Shown here: piece after piece, positions 6,547-13,995 of the stretch | Layout of the letters: every line of letters begins with the position of its first letter | Position numbering within the stretch: position 1 is the stretch's first letter | NCBI GenBank assembly: GCA_035504175.1 | Contig: DATJSJ010000196.1 | Span: 1-14,080 of the forward strand | Source: DATJSJ01 sp035504175 | Lineage (GTDB): Bacteria > Pseudomonadota > Alphaproteobacteria > Acetobacterales > Acetobacteraceae | Direction of reading: 5' to 3' | Length of the DNA stretch: 14,080 nucleotides | Notes under the pieces: generated by a model | What the model saw: the letters and a program-made list of their open reading frames with translations, nothing else | What the model was told of the DNA's origin: nothing | Database searches by the model: none | Translations under genes and position numbers: made by a program

Positions 6547-7403
6547 GCCCCGATGATCAGCAGCCCGAGACTGAGCAGCCCGGCGAGCGCGCAGTAATAG
6601 GCGAAGGGGTTGAGAGCCCATCGGTCGTGATCCCGGAAATAGCGCATCAGGAAGGCGGTGCTGAGAAAGGCCGCGACGCCGGCGACGATCGCGGCGATCA
6701 CGGCAAGTTCGAACACGCCGGGTGCGACGCCGGCATGCCGGAGCTTCGGTACCTCCAGCACCGTCGCGCCGAGAATGATCGGCGTTGCGATCAGGAAGGA
6801 GAAATGCGCCGCCCCTTCATGGTCGATGCCGCGCAGCAGCCCGCCCACGATGGTGGCGCCGGAGCGGGATATGCCCGGAACCAGCGCCGTGCATTGCCAC
6901 AAGCCGATCGCCAGCGCATCGCCCGGGTTCAGCGTCGCGAGCGTGCGATGCCCGCCGGGCGGACAGGCCGCCCGCTGATCGGCGCGCAATCGCTCGCCGA
7001 ACAGCAGCAGCATGCCGTTGACGATGAGGAAGAACGCCGCCACGGCCGGCGAGCCGAACAGCGTGCGAAAGAATTTCTCCAGCACGAAGCCGATGATCAC
7101 CGCCGGAATCGTCGCGATCACGATCAGCACGAACACGCGGCGGCTCTCGCGGACCTGATGCGCGTTGCTCAACCCGAGCACGCCGAGCAGCAGCGCCAGC
7201 CAGTCGCGCCAGAAATACAGCAGCAGCGCCGCTGCGGTGCCGAGATGCAGCATCACCAGGAAGGGCAGGAAGGACGGCCCGTGCTGGTCGATCCGCCAAC
7301 CCAGGATCGCAGGCAGCACGACGGCATGACCGAGGCTGCTGACCGGGAACAGCTCGGTGGTTCCCTGCACCAGCGCGATGACGATCGCCTGCAGCGCGTT
7401 CAT
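6543..7403 (-). CDS. uppP: Undecaprenyl-diphosphate phosphatase UppP (BacA)
   Basis: Integral inner-membrane enzyme that dephosphorylates undecaprenyl diphosphate, recycling the lipid carrier used for peptidoglycan and other surface glycans; extra copies give bacitracin tolerance. The 286-residue protein has the expected length and a string of hydrophobic helices. Both family signatures are present: the (E/Q)xxxE motif as QGTTE (13-17) within GTTELFPVSSLGH, and PGISRSGAT (176-184) with the essential Arg-Ser pair. The start MNALQAIVIALVQG is chosen over an upstream Met because it matches family N-termini and has AAGGGA (minus strand, 7408-7413) 4 bases before it. The stop overlaps the start of the SGNH hydrolase, so the two form an operon. 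The gap to the upstream gene is 131 bp and holds a 14-bp palindrome. Confidence 0.96.
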   Translation of the reverse strand: MNALQAIVIALVQGTTELFPVSSLGHAVVLPAILGWRIDQHGPSFLPFLVMLHLGTAAALLLYFWRDWLALLLGVLGLSNAHQVRESRRVFVLIVIATIPAVIIGFVLEKFFRTLFGSPAVAAFFLIVNGMLLLFGERLRADQRAACPPGGHRTLATLNPGDALAIGLWQCTALVPGISRSGATIVGGLLRGIDHEGAAHFSFLIATPIILGATVLEVPKLRHAGVAPGVFELAVIAAIVAGVAAFLSTAFLMRYFRDHDRWALNPFAYYCALAGLLSLGLLIIGA

Positions 7404-7441
7404 GCCGTCCCTTGCCCGCTGTCGCGGCCGGGTGGTGGCGG

Positions 7442-7455
7442 AATCCGCGCGGATT
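7442..7455. repeat. Perfect 14-bp palindrome upstream of uppP
   Basis: AATCCGCGCGGATT is self-complementary over all 14 bases and is centred about 45 bp upstream of the uppP start. It could be an operator for a dimeric regulator of uppP or a chance palindrome in GC-rich DNA. No promoter elements could be placed around it. Confidence 0.3.
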
Positions 7456-7516
7456 GGCAAGGCTTCGCAAGCGCGAAAGTCGGCCGCCCGGCGGCACCGA
7501 TCCCTGGTGCGTGCCG

Positions 7517-7533
7517 GGCGCAGGCGGAGCGCC
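7517..7533 (-). terminator. Small stem-loop directly after the ene-reductase stop codon
   Basis: GGCGC (7517-7521) pairs with GCGCC (7529-7533) around a 7-base loop, starting one base after the stop codon on the minus strand. There is no U-tract, so termination is only suggested by position. In the gene direction it contains GGCGCTCCGCC, which loosely resembles hairpin B of the edge repeats. Confidence 0.3.
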
Positions 7534-7534
7534 G

Positions 7535-8638
7535 CTACTCGGCCGCGAGCGCCGGATAGTCGGTGTAGCCGCGCGCATCGCCGCCATAGAACGTCGCCGC
7601 GTCGGGCTCGTTCAGCGCGGCCCCGCGCCGCAGCCGCTCGACCAGGTCGGGATTGGCGATGAACGGGCGGCCGAAGGCGATCAGATCCGCTCGCCCCTCG
7701 CGCAGCGCCGTTTGCGCCAGCCCGAGATCATAGCCGTTATTGGCCATGTACAGCCCGCGGAAGCCCCGCCGCAGCGCCATGAAATCGAACGGCCTGCCGT
7801 CGACCTCCACCTCGCGCGGGCCGCGGGTCGCACCCTCGACCACGTGCAGATAGGCCAACCCGAAGCGGTTCAGCGCCGCGACGAAATGGCCGAAGGTCTG
7901 GGCCGGAGCGCTGTCGGCGATGTCGTTTGACGGACTGACCGGCGCAATGCGGATGCCGGTGCGCTCGCCACCCCAGACGCCGGTCACCGCCGCGACCACT
8001 TCCAGTCCGAAGCGCGCGCGGTTTTCCACCGGGCCGCCATACGCGTCGCTGCGGCGGTTGGTCCTGTCGCGCAGGAATTGGTCGATCAGGTAGCCGTTCG
8101 CGGCGTGAATCTCGACCCCGTCGAAGCCGGCCCGATTCGCCGCTTCGGCGGCGTGGCGGTATTGCGCGACGATGCCGGGAATCTCCTCGAGCGCCAGCGC
8201 GCGCGGCGTCGGCAGCGGCTGGAAGCCGTGCTCGGTGAAGGCCTGGCCGTCCGGCCGCACCGCCGAGGGAGCGACCGGCAACGCCCCGTCCGGCTGCAGG
8301 CTCGGATGCGAGATCCGGCCGACATGCCAGAGTTGGGCGAAGATGCGGCCGCCTTTGGCATGCACCGCTTCTGTCACCATCCTCCAGCCCGACACCTGCG
8401 CGTCGGAATAGATCCCCGGCGTCCAGGCGTAGCCCTTGCCCTGAGGGGAGATCTGCGACGCCTCGCTGATGATCAGGCCGGCGCCGGCGCGCTGGCCATA
8501 ATACTCGGCGTTGATCGGCCCGGGCGCGTCGCCGGCGCCGGCGCGACTGCGCGTCAAGGGCGCCATGACGATCCGGTTCGGCAGGGTCAGCGGACCCAGC
8601 GTGACGGGAGTGAAAAGATTTGGGGCGGTCGCAGGCAT
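7535..8638 (-). CDS. Old Yellow Enzyme-type alkene reductase (NemA-like)
   Basis: FMN-dependent, NAD(P)H-using ene-reductase that reduces activated C=C bonds (enones, maleimides) and sometimes nitro compounds or nitrate esters; cytosolic. The 367-residue protein forms one TIM barrel of the usual length. Landmarks are N-R-I-V-MAPLTRSRA (21-33), AQLWHVGRISHPSLQP (101-116), the substrate-binding pair His178/Asn181 with Tyr183 in EIHAANGYLIDQFLRD (177-192), N-R-R-S-D-A-Y-GGPVENR (194-207), the FMN-phosphate-binding A-F-G-R-P-F (321-326), and the C-terminal Y-G-G-x-x-x-G-Y-T-D-Y-P typical of the NemA group. The start MPATAPNLFTPV follows a weak AGAGG and begins just before the first barrel strand; 35 extra upstream codons are arginine-rich and look non-coding. 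It lies 104 bp downstream of tsaD on the same strand. The physiological substrate is unknown, and no TetR- or MarR-like regulator is adjacent. Confidence 0.95.
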   Translation of the reverse strand: MPATAPNLFTPVTLGPLTLPNRIVMAPLTRSRAGAGDAPGPINAEYYGQRAGAGLIISEASQISPQGKGYAWTPGIYSDAQVSGWRMVTEAVHAKGGRIFAQLWHVGRISHPSLQPDGALPVAPSAVRPDGQAFTEHGFQPLPTPRALALEEIPGIVAQYRHAAEAANRAGFDGVEIHAANGYLIDQFLRDRTNRRSDAYGGPVENRARFGLEVVAAVTGVWGGERTGIRIAPVSPSNDIADSAPAQTFGHFVAALNRFGLAYLHVVEGATRGPREVEVDGRPFDFMALRRGFRGLYMANNGYDLGLAQTALREGRADLIAFGRPFIANPDLVERLRRGAALNEPDAATFYGGDARGYTDYPALAAE

Positions 8639-8732
8639 CGATGGGCCTCTGCGCAGTTGTTCGCTGCCGCAGCATGTGGCGACGCCCCGGCGACGGCCAA
8701 GCGGGCCGCATGGCTGGCATGCCGGCCGGCGG

Positions 8733-8749
8733 CGCCTGCGCATCAGGCG
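8733..8749 (-). terminator. Weak stem-loop spanning the tsaD stop codon
   Basis: CGCCTG (8733-8738) pairs with CAGGCG (8744-8749) around a 5-base loop, so the stem includes part of the tsaD stop codon. No U-tract follows. It is listed because it is the only clear inverted repeat between tsaD and the ene-reductase gene. Confidence 0.2.
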
Positions 8750-9819
8750 GCTTGGTGGTGGCCCGCCAGTTCCTCGAGCGGCCAGCGTGGCCGCGGCGCC
8801 GCGGAGAGCGGGTCGACGAGGCCGGCGCGCAGCCGCTCCAGCCCGGCCCAGGCGACCATCACCGCATTGTCGGTGCAGAGGCGCGGCGGCGGCGCCACCA
8901 GTTCGCGTCCGTATGCCGCTGCGACCGCCTGCAGCGCCGTCCGGATCGCGGCGTTGGCCGCGACGCCGCCGGCCACCACCAGGCGCCGCGCCGTCGTCAT
9001 CATGGCGAGCGCGTGCGCGGCGCGGTCGGCGAGTGTGTCGGCCACCGCGGCCTGGAACCCGGCCGCGAGATCGGCCGCCGCCTGCGCCGGCAGCGGGCCG
9101 GCCGGGAAGGCCGCGACCACCTGCGCGACGGAGGTCTTGAGCCCGGAGAAGCTGAAATCGCAGCCGGGCCGGCCGAGCAGCGGGCGCGGGAAGGCATAGC
9201 GCCGGGGATCACCGCCGGCCGCCAGCCGCTCCACCGCCGGGCCGGCCGGCCAGGGCAGGCCAAGCAGCTTGCCGACCTTGTCGAAGGCTTCGCCGACCGC
9301 GTCGTCGATCGTGGCGCCGAGCCGGCGATAGCGGCCCAGCCCCTCGATCGCGACACACTGGCAATGACCGCCGGAGACCAGCAGCAGCAGGTAGGGAAAC
9401 GGCGAACCGTCCTGTACCAGCCCCGGCAGCCGGACCGTCAGCGCATGCGCCTCCAGGTGGTTGACCGCGACGAAGGGAAGCTGGTGCGCGAGGGCGACAC
9501 CTTTCGCGAAGCCGCTGCCGACGATCAGGCCGCCGATGAGGCCCGGCCCGCAGCTCGCGGCGACGCCGCCAAGCTCCGCGAAGCCGAGCCCAGCCTCCCG
9601 CATCGCCTCGGCCACCAGACGCGGCAGGTGCGCGAGATGGGCGCGGGCGGCGATCTCCGGCACGACCCCGCCATGCGCGGCGTGCTCCTGCTGGCTGAGC
9701 AGCCGCTCCGCCAGCACGCGCCCATCGCCGTCGAGCACCGCCGCCGCGGTCTCGTCGCAGCTCGTCTCGATTCCCAGCACCGGTCCGGTCGCGGCGCCAC
9801 CCGGCTGCACGCAAGCCAT
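8743..9819 (-). CDS. tsaD: tRNA N6-adenosine threonylcarbamoyltransferase TsaD
   Basis: Catalytic subunit that transfers the threonylcarbamoyl group from TC-AMP to A37 of ANN-decoding tRNAs (t6A), working with TsaB, TsaE and TsaC/Sua5 encoded elsewhere. The 358-residue ASKHA-fold protein has normal family length. Signatures: GIETSCDETAAAVL (16-29), the metal-binding H121-L-E-A-H125 motif, LLLVSGGHCQ (145-154), DDAVGEAFDKVGKLLGL (172-188), FSFSGLKT (222-229), the nucleotide-binding VAGGVAANAAIR (282-293) and metal ligand Asp317 in CTDNAVM. The ATG at 9819 has AAGGAAAG (minus strand, 9826-9833) 6 bases upstream. It is divergent from hemC with a 41-bp gap, an arrangement common in alphaproteobacteria. 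tRNA-Thr(GGU) in this window is a likely substrate. Confidence 0.97.
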   Translation of the reverse strand: MACVQPGGAATGPVLGIETSCDETAAAVLDGDGRVLAERLLSQQEHAAHGGVVPEIAARAHLAHLPRLVAEAMREAGLGFAELGGVAASCGPGLIGGLIVGSGFAKGVALAHQLPFVAVNHLEAHALTVRLPGLVQDGSPFPYLLLLVSGGHCQCVAIEGLGRYRRLGATIDDAVGEAFDKVGKLLGLPWPAGPAVERLAAGGDPRRYAFPRPLLGRPGCDFSFSGLKTSVAQVVAAFPAGPLPAQAAADLAAGFQAAVADTLADRAAHALAMMTTARRLVVAGGVAANAAIRTALQAVAAAYGRELVAPPPRLCTDNAVMVAWAGLERLRAGLVDPLSAAPRPRWPLEELAGHHQAA

Positions 9820-9860
9820 CGCCTACTTTCCTTCACCGGTTCGAGCTAATAGGACACGGC
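9820..9860. promoter_or_regulatory. 41-bp divergent intergenic region tsaD/hemC
   Basis: The gap between the two start codons is only 41 bp and contains both ribosome-binding sites (AAGGAAAG for tsaD, AGGA at 9851-9854 for hemC). There is no room for two separate promoters, so at least one promoter must lie inside the opposite gene, or transcripts start at or very near the start codons. No clear -10/-35 pair was found. Confidence 0.5.
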
Positions 9861-10868
9861 ATGTCCGCCGCCCATCCCTTGCCCGAAGCGGGTCCCCGGT
9901 CCCGCGTGAAGCCGCATGCCCGCGCCCTGCCGCTGCGCGTCGGCACCCGTGGCTCGCCGCTGGCGCTGGTGCAGACCCGTGCCTTCCTCGAGCGCCTCCA
10001 GCATTTCTGTCCCGTGCTGCGCAGCATGAACGTGTTCGAGGAGCATGCGATCCGCACCACCGGCGACGCGGTGCAGGACCGCCGGCTGGCGGAGATCGGC
10101 GGCAAGGGCCTGTTCGCCAAGGAGATCCACGAGGCGCTGCTGGATGGGCGCATCGATTTCGCCGTGCACAGCCTCAAGGATCTCGAGACCGAGCTGCCGG
10201 CGGGCATCGTGCTGGCCTGCACGCTGCGGCGGGAGGATGCGCGCGACGCGTTGATCCTCGGTCCCGCCTGCGCCGCACCCGATCCGGCCGATCCGTTCGT
10301 GGCGCTGCCCTCCGGCGCGGTGATCGGCACCTCCTCGGTGCGGCGGCAGGCGCAGCTCCTGCATGCCCGGCCGGACCTCGTCATCGTCACGCTGCGCGGC
10401 AATGTACAGCGCCGGCTGGATCGCGTCGCCGCCGGCGATTGCGCCGCCAGCCTGCTGGCGCTCGCCGGGCTCCGCCGGCTGGGGCTGGAACGCCGCGCCG
10501 CGTTGGTGCTGGATCCGGACGCGATGGTTCCTGCCGCCGGCCAGGGTATCGTCGGCGTCACCATCCGCGCGGATGACGAGGAGCTCGGCGAGATGCTCGG
10601 CGGCATCGAGGATCCGGACGCGCGTGCCGTCTCGACCGCGGAACGGGCGATGCTCGGACTGCTCGACGGATCCTGCCGCACCCCGATCGGCGGGCATGCG
10701 CGGCTGCTGCCGAACGGCCAGCTCCACCTCACCGGACTGGTGGCGCGGGCCGACGGATCGTTCCTGCTCAAGCGCAGCCTGCACGGCGCGGCCGCGGATG
10801 CGGCCCGCATCGGCGCCGAGCTCGGGCGCAGCCTGCGCGCCGACAGCCCGCACGACATCTTCGCCTGA
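9861..10868 (+). CDS. hemC: Hydroxymethylbilane synthase (porphobilinogen deaminase) HemC
   Basis: Polymerises four porphobilinogen molecules into hydroxymethylbilane in the cytosolic tetrapyrrole pathway. The 335-residue protein is slightly long because of a 24-residue N-terminal extension before the conserved L-R-V-GTRGSPLALVQT (25-39). Also visible are T-T-G-D (66-69), the catalytic Asp107 in DFAVHSLKD (99-107), GTSSVRRQAQL (156-166), LRGNVQRRLDR (178-188), PAAGQGIVGV (224-233), and Cys272 in DGSCRTPIGGHA, the residue that carries the dipyrromethane cofactor. The start at 9861 is supported by AGGA 6 bases upstream. Its stop codon directly abuts the GTG start of hemD. This is the first gene of the hemC-hemD-mic60-hemY operon. 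Confidence 0.97.
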   Translation: MSAAHPLPEAGPRSRVKPHARALPLRVGTRGSPLALVQTRAFLERLQHFCPVLRSMNVFEEHAIRTTGDAVQDRRLAEIGGKGLFAKEIHEALLDGRIDFAVHSLKDLETELPAGIVLACTLRREDARDALILGPACAAPDPADPFVALPSGAVIGTSSVRRQAQLLHARPDLVIVTLRGNVQRRLDRVAAGDCAASLLALAGLRRLGLERRAALVLDPDAMVPAAGQGIVGVTIRADDEELGEMLGGIEDPDARAVSTAERAMLGLLDGSCRTPIGGHARLLPNGQLHLTGLVARADGSFLLKRSLHGAAADAARIGAELGRSLRADSPHDIFA

Positions 10869-11579
10869 GTGGCAGTGACCGTCGCAAGCGGCAGCGTGCT
10901 GGTGACGCGACCGGAGCCGGCGGCAAGCGAAACGGCCGTCCGCCTGAAGGCGCTCGGCTTCGACCCGGTGATCTCGCCCTGCATCGCGGTGCGGATCATG
11001 CCGGCCAAGCTGCCGCCGCCGGAAGCCGTCCAGGCGGTGCTGGTCACCAGCGCCAATGCGCTACCGGCGCTGCCGCCGTCCTACGAGGACCTGCCGCTGC
11101 TGGCGGTCGGGGACGCGACGGCGGCGCACGCCCGCGCGGCCGGGTTCCACCAGGTGCAAAGCGCCGCCGCGGACGCCGCCGCCCTGGCGCAGCTCGCGGC
11201 GCGGCGCTGCGACCCGGCCGGCCTGCCGCTGCTGCTCGCGGCGGGCGAGGGGCACGGCGAGGCGCTGCAAGCGGCGCTGCGCGCGGCGGGTTTCGCCGTG
11301 CTCCATCGCACGGTCTATGCCACCGGCCCGGCGGCGTCGTTCCCGCCCGCCGCGGCCGCGGCACTCGGTGCGGGCCTCGTCGCGGCGGCGCTGTTCCTCT
11401 CGGCCGGCACGGCCCGCGCATTTGCCGGCTTGCTGCCGCAGCCATTGCGTCCCAGCCTCGCCACCGTGGACGCGCTTGCGATCGCCTCGTCCACCGCTGC
11501 GCCGCTGCGGGCGCTGCCTTGGCGGCAGGTCCGCATTGCCGTTCATCCTACGCTGGAGGCCGTCCTGGCGCTGCTATGA
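10869..11579 (+). CDS. hemD: Uroporphyrinogen-III synthase HemD
   Basis: Closes hydroxymethylbilane with inversion of ring D to give uroporphyrinogen III. The family is poorly conserved; the call rests on position directly after hemC, length (236 residues), and typical features: VLVTRPEPAASETAVRLKAL near the N-terminus, a central domain segment LVTSANALPAL (58-68), A-V-G-D-A-T-A-A-H-A-R-A-AGF (79-92), and the alternating alpha/beta Ala-rich pattern of the two-domain fold. The start is GTG at 10869 immediately after the hemC stop; a second GTG at 10875 is possible. Neither has a Shine-Dalgarno sequence, so translation probably depends on ribosomes finishing hemC. The stop overlaps the next start as ATGA. 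Confidence 0.9.
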   Translation: MAVTVASGSVLVTRPEPAASETAVRLKALGFDPVISPCIAVRIMPAKLPPPEAVQAVLVTSANALPALPPSYEDLPLLAVGDATAAHARAAGFHQVQSAAADAAALAQLAARRCDPAGLPLLLAAGEGHGEALQAALRAAGFAVLHRTVYATGPAASFPPAAAAALGAGLVAAALFLSAGTARAFAGLLPQPLRPSLATVDALAIASSTAAPLRALPWRQVRIAVHPTLEAVLALL

Positions 11580-12739
11580 GCGACGAACCGACATCCCATC
11601 CCGATGCTCCCGCCGCCGCGTCGCCCCCCGAGCCGCGGGCCCAGCCCTACGTGATCGAGCCGCCGCCGCGGCGACGGAGCTGGCTGCCGCTGTTCTTCGT
11701 CCTCGGGTTCGTCGTCCTGGCGGGCGCGATTGCCTGGCTCTGGACGCATCCCGCACAGCCGCCGGAATTCGCCCTGCAGAGCGCCCGCTTCGCCGATCTC
11801 GAGCAGCACGAGCAGAGCCTCGACGAGCGGGTACAGCGTCTGGCGCAGATTCAGGCCGGGTTGCAGGCCGTCACCGACCGGGAGCACGCCTTGGCCGCCC
11901 GCGTCGATGCTCTTGGGCATGCGCCGCACCCGGCCAGCGTCGATCTCGGTCCGATCGAGGCGCGCGTCGCGGCGCTGGAAAAGCAGGTCTCGCAGCCGCC
12001 GTCAGGGCTGCAGGCGCTGTCGAAGCGGGTCGATGATCTGACAAACCGCGTCACCGCCCAGGCGGACGCCGCGAGGCAGACAACCACCGCGCTGCAGGAC
12101 CGGTTGAGCGCGCTCGAAGCCCAGCTCAAATCGGCGGCCGGCGAGGTCTCCGGAGCGCGCGATGCGGCCGCGACCGCCGTCAAGCAAAGTGCCGCGGCGC
12201 AACAGCAGGCCGATGCCGCCCAGCAGCAAGCCGCGCAGGCGGAGAAACTGGCCAATCAGGTGCCCGGGATGCTCGACAAGGCGCAGCGCCTGGCGCAGAT
12301 CCAGGCCGCCCAGGCGGCGCTCGCGGCCGGCCGCCCGCTCGGCACGCTGCCGAACGCCCCGCCGGCGCTCTCCCGCTTTGCGGCCGCGAAGCCGCCGACC
12401 GAGGCGGAGCTGCGCCTCTCCTTCCCGGTTGCCGCAGCGGCGGCTCGGCAGGCGAGCGAGCCGGATCTCCAGGGCAAGCCTCTGCTCGACCGCATGCTGG
12501 CCCGCGCCGAGCAGGCGCTGACCGTGCGCCAGGGCTCGCACGTGATCATCGGCGACCCGGCCGCCGGGATTCTCGAGGCGGCGCGTGAGCGCGTCGATGC
12601 CGGCGATCTGGCCGGGGCCGTCCTTGTGCTCGACAAGTTGCAGGGTCCGGCCGCGGCGGCGATGGCCGACTGGGTGGATCAGGCGAAGCAGATGCTGGCG
12701 GCGCGAGCGGCGCTCACCGACCTGGCGGAGCACGGCTGA
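11576..12739 (+). CDS. Mic60/mitofilin-family inner-membrane protein (COG4223 type)
   Basis: A 387-residue bitopic membrane protein. The N-terminus is Pro/Ala-rich and probably cytoplasmic, with a basic PPRRRSW before one membrane helix (about 36-57). A long Ala/Gln/Glu-rich coiled-coil region follows (about 72-250) in the periplasm. The C-terminal mitofilin signature (about 276-383) includes LRLSFPVAAAAARQ, V-I-I-G-D-PAAGILEAARERV (323-340) and AGDLAGAVLVLDKLQGPA (342-359). In alphaproteobacteria, proteins of this architecture encoded behind hemCD are homologues of mitochondrial Mic60, the cristae-junction protein, and are implicated in inner-membrane curvature and envelope contacts. Start and stop overlap hemD (ATGA) and hemY (TGATG), so it is translated as part of the heme operon. 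A GGAGG at 11555-11559 lies 16 bases upstream. RLAQIQA occurs twice (88-94, 238-244), framing much of the coiled coil. Confidence 0.9.
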   Translation: MSDEPTSHPDAPAAASPPEPRAQPYVIEPPPRRRSWLPLFFVLGFVVLAGAIAWLWTHPAQPPEFALQSARFADLEQHEQSLDERVQRLAQIQAGLQAVTDREHALAARVDALGHAPHPASVDLGPIEARVAALEKQVSQPPSGLQALSKRVDDLTNRVTAQADAARQTTTALQDRLSALEAQLKSAAGEVSGARDAAATAVKQSAAAQQQADAAQQQAAQAEKLANQVPGMLDKAQRLAQIQAAQAALAAGRPLGTLPNAPPALSRFAAAKPPTEAELRLSFPVAAAAARQASEPDLQGKPLLDRMLARAEQALTVRQGSHVIIGDPAAGILEAARERVDAGDLAGAVLVLDKLQGPAAAAMADWVDQAKQMLAARAALTDLAEHG

Positions 12740-13992
12740 TGCGCCGCGTGATCTTATTCCTCATCCTTGCGGCGCTGGTCGTCGCACTCGCCTGGTGGGT
12801 TGCCGGCCTGCCCGGGGCCGCGACGCTGCAACTCGGCGCCACCACGATCCAGGCCTCAGTGCCCGTCGTCGTGCTGCTCGCGGTGGTGCTGTTCCTGGTC
12901 CTGTACAGCGTGCTGCGCCTGCTGGCGCTGCTGGTGTCACTGCCGCGGAGACTACGAGCCGCCCGGGCGACGCGGGCGCGACGGCAGGGCGAGGCGGCGA
13001 TCACGCGCACGCTGGTGGCGCTCGCGGCCGGCGAGGCCGGGGATGCGCGGCGGGAGGCGAACCGCGCCCGGCGGCTGCTCGGCGATACACCCCAGACGCT
13101 GCTGCTTGCGGCCGAGGCGGCGCGGCGCGCCGGCCGCGAGGACGAGGCCGCCGCCGCTTTCCGCCTGCTGGCGGAGCGCCAGGACGCCGCCTTTCTCGGC
13201 TGGAGCGGTCTGCTGCGACAGGCGATCGCGCGCGAGGAATGGGCCGACGCGGCAGCGCTGGCGGCGCGGGCGGAGGAGGCCCATCCCGGTTCCGTCGAGC
13301 TGCGCCGCGAGCGGATCGAGCTCGCGCTGCGGGCGCATGACTGGAAAGGCGCGCTGGCGCTGGGTGCGGCGGAAGGTCCGCGCGCGGCGCTGGAGACCGC
13401 CGCGGCCGAAGCGGAGGGAGATCCGGTCGAGGCGCGGCGGTTGGCGAAACAGGCTTTCGAAGCGGATCCCGGCCTGCCGCCGGCGGCGCTGGCCTACGCC
13501 CGCCGGCTGCGCGAGACCGGCCGTGAGGGCAAGGCCCAGGACGTGATCCGCCGCGCCTGGGACGCCAACCCGCATCCCGATCTCGCGGCTTTCGCCCTGG
13601 CGCCGATCGAGGCCAGGCTGGAGCGGGCACAGGCGGCGGAGCGCCTGGTCCGTGGCAATCGCGAGCATCCGGAGTCGCATCTCCTGCTGGCGCGCACCGC
13701 ACTGGAAGCCGGGCTGCTCGGCGAGGCGCGACGGCACGCCGAGGCGGCGCGATCCGCCGGGGTCAACCAGCGCCGGGTCTGGACGCTGCTCGCGGATGTC
13801 GCGGAAGCGGAGGGCAATGCCGAGGCGGGGCGGGAGGCGCTGCGGCACGCGGCGATGGCCGATCCCGATCCGGTCTGGCGGTGCGAGGCGTGCGGGACGA
13901 CGCAGCCAAATTGGCATGCGGTTTGCCCGGCGTGTCATGCGGCGGGCCGGATGTTCTGGACCAGGTGGCCTTTGGTGCCGGCGTTGACGTAA
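12739..13992 (+). CDS. hemY: HemY-type tetratricopeptide membrane protein with C-terminal zinc ribbon
   Basis: A 417-residue inner-membrane protein of the proteobacterial HemY family. This family is unrelated to the protoporphyrinogen oxidase called HemY in Gram-positive bacteria, and its exact role in tetrapyrrole metabolism is unresolved. Two membrane helices (about 3-23 and 41-66) form the HemY_N region, followed by a basic stretch and Ala-rich TPR-like helical pairs over about 85-375, for example TLLLAAEAARRAGREDEAAA and HLLLARTALEAGLLGEARRH. The C-terminus carries a four-cysteine zinc ribbon: C382-x2-C385 and C396-x2-C399 in WRCEACG and WHAVCPACH. ATG overlaps the Mic60 stop (TGATG), with GGAG at 12727-12730 eight bases upstream. 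The TAA stop is followed after 3 bp by the twin-hairpin repeat. Confidence 0.92.
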   Translation: MRRVILFLILAALVVALAWWVAGLPGAATLQLGATTIQASVPVVVLLAVVLFLVLYSVLRLLALLVSLPRRLRAARATRARRQGEAAITRTLVALAAGEAGDARREANRARRLLGDTPQTLLLAAEAARRAGREDEAAAAFRLLAERQDAAFLGWSGLLRQAIAREEWADAAALAARAEEAHPGSVELRRERIELALRAHDWKGALALGAAEGPRAALETAAAEAEGDPVEARRLAKQAFEADPGLPPAALAYARRLRETGREGKAQDVIRRAWDANPHPDLAAFALAPIEARLERAQAAERLVRGNREHPESHLLLARTALEAGLLGEARRHAEAARSAGVNQRRVWTLLADVAEAEGNAEAGREALRHAAMADPDPVWRCEACGTTQPNWHAVCPACHAAGRMFWTRWPLVPALT

Positions 13993-13995
13993 GAG

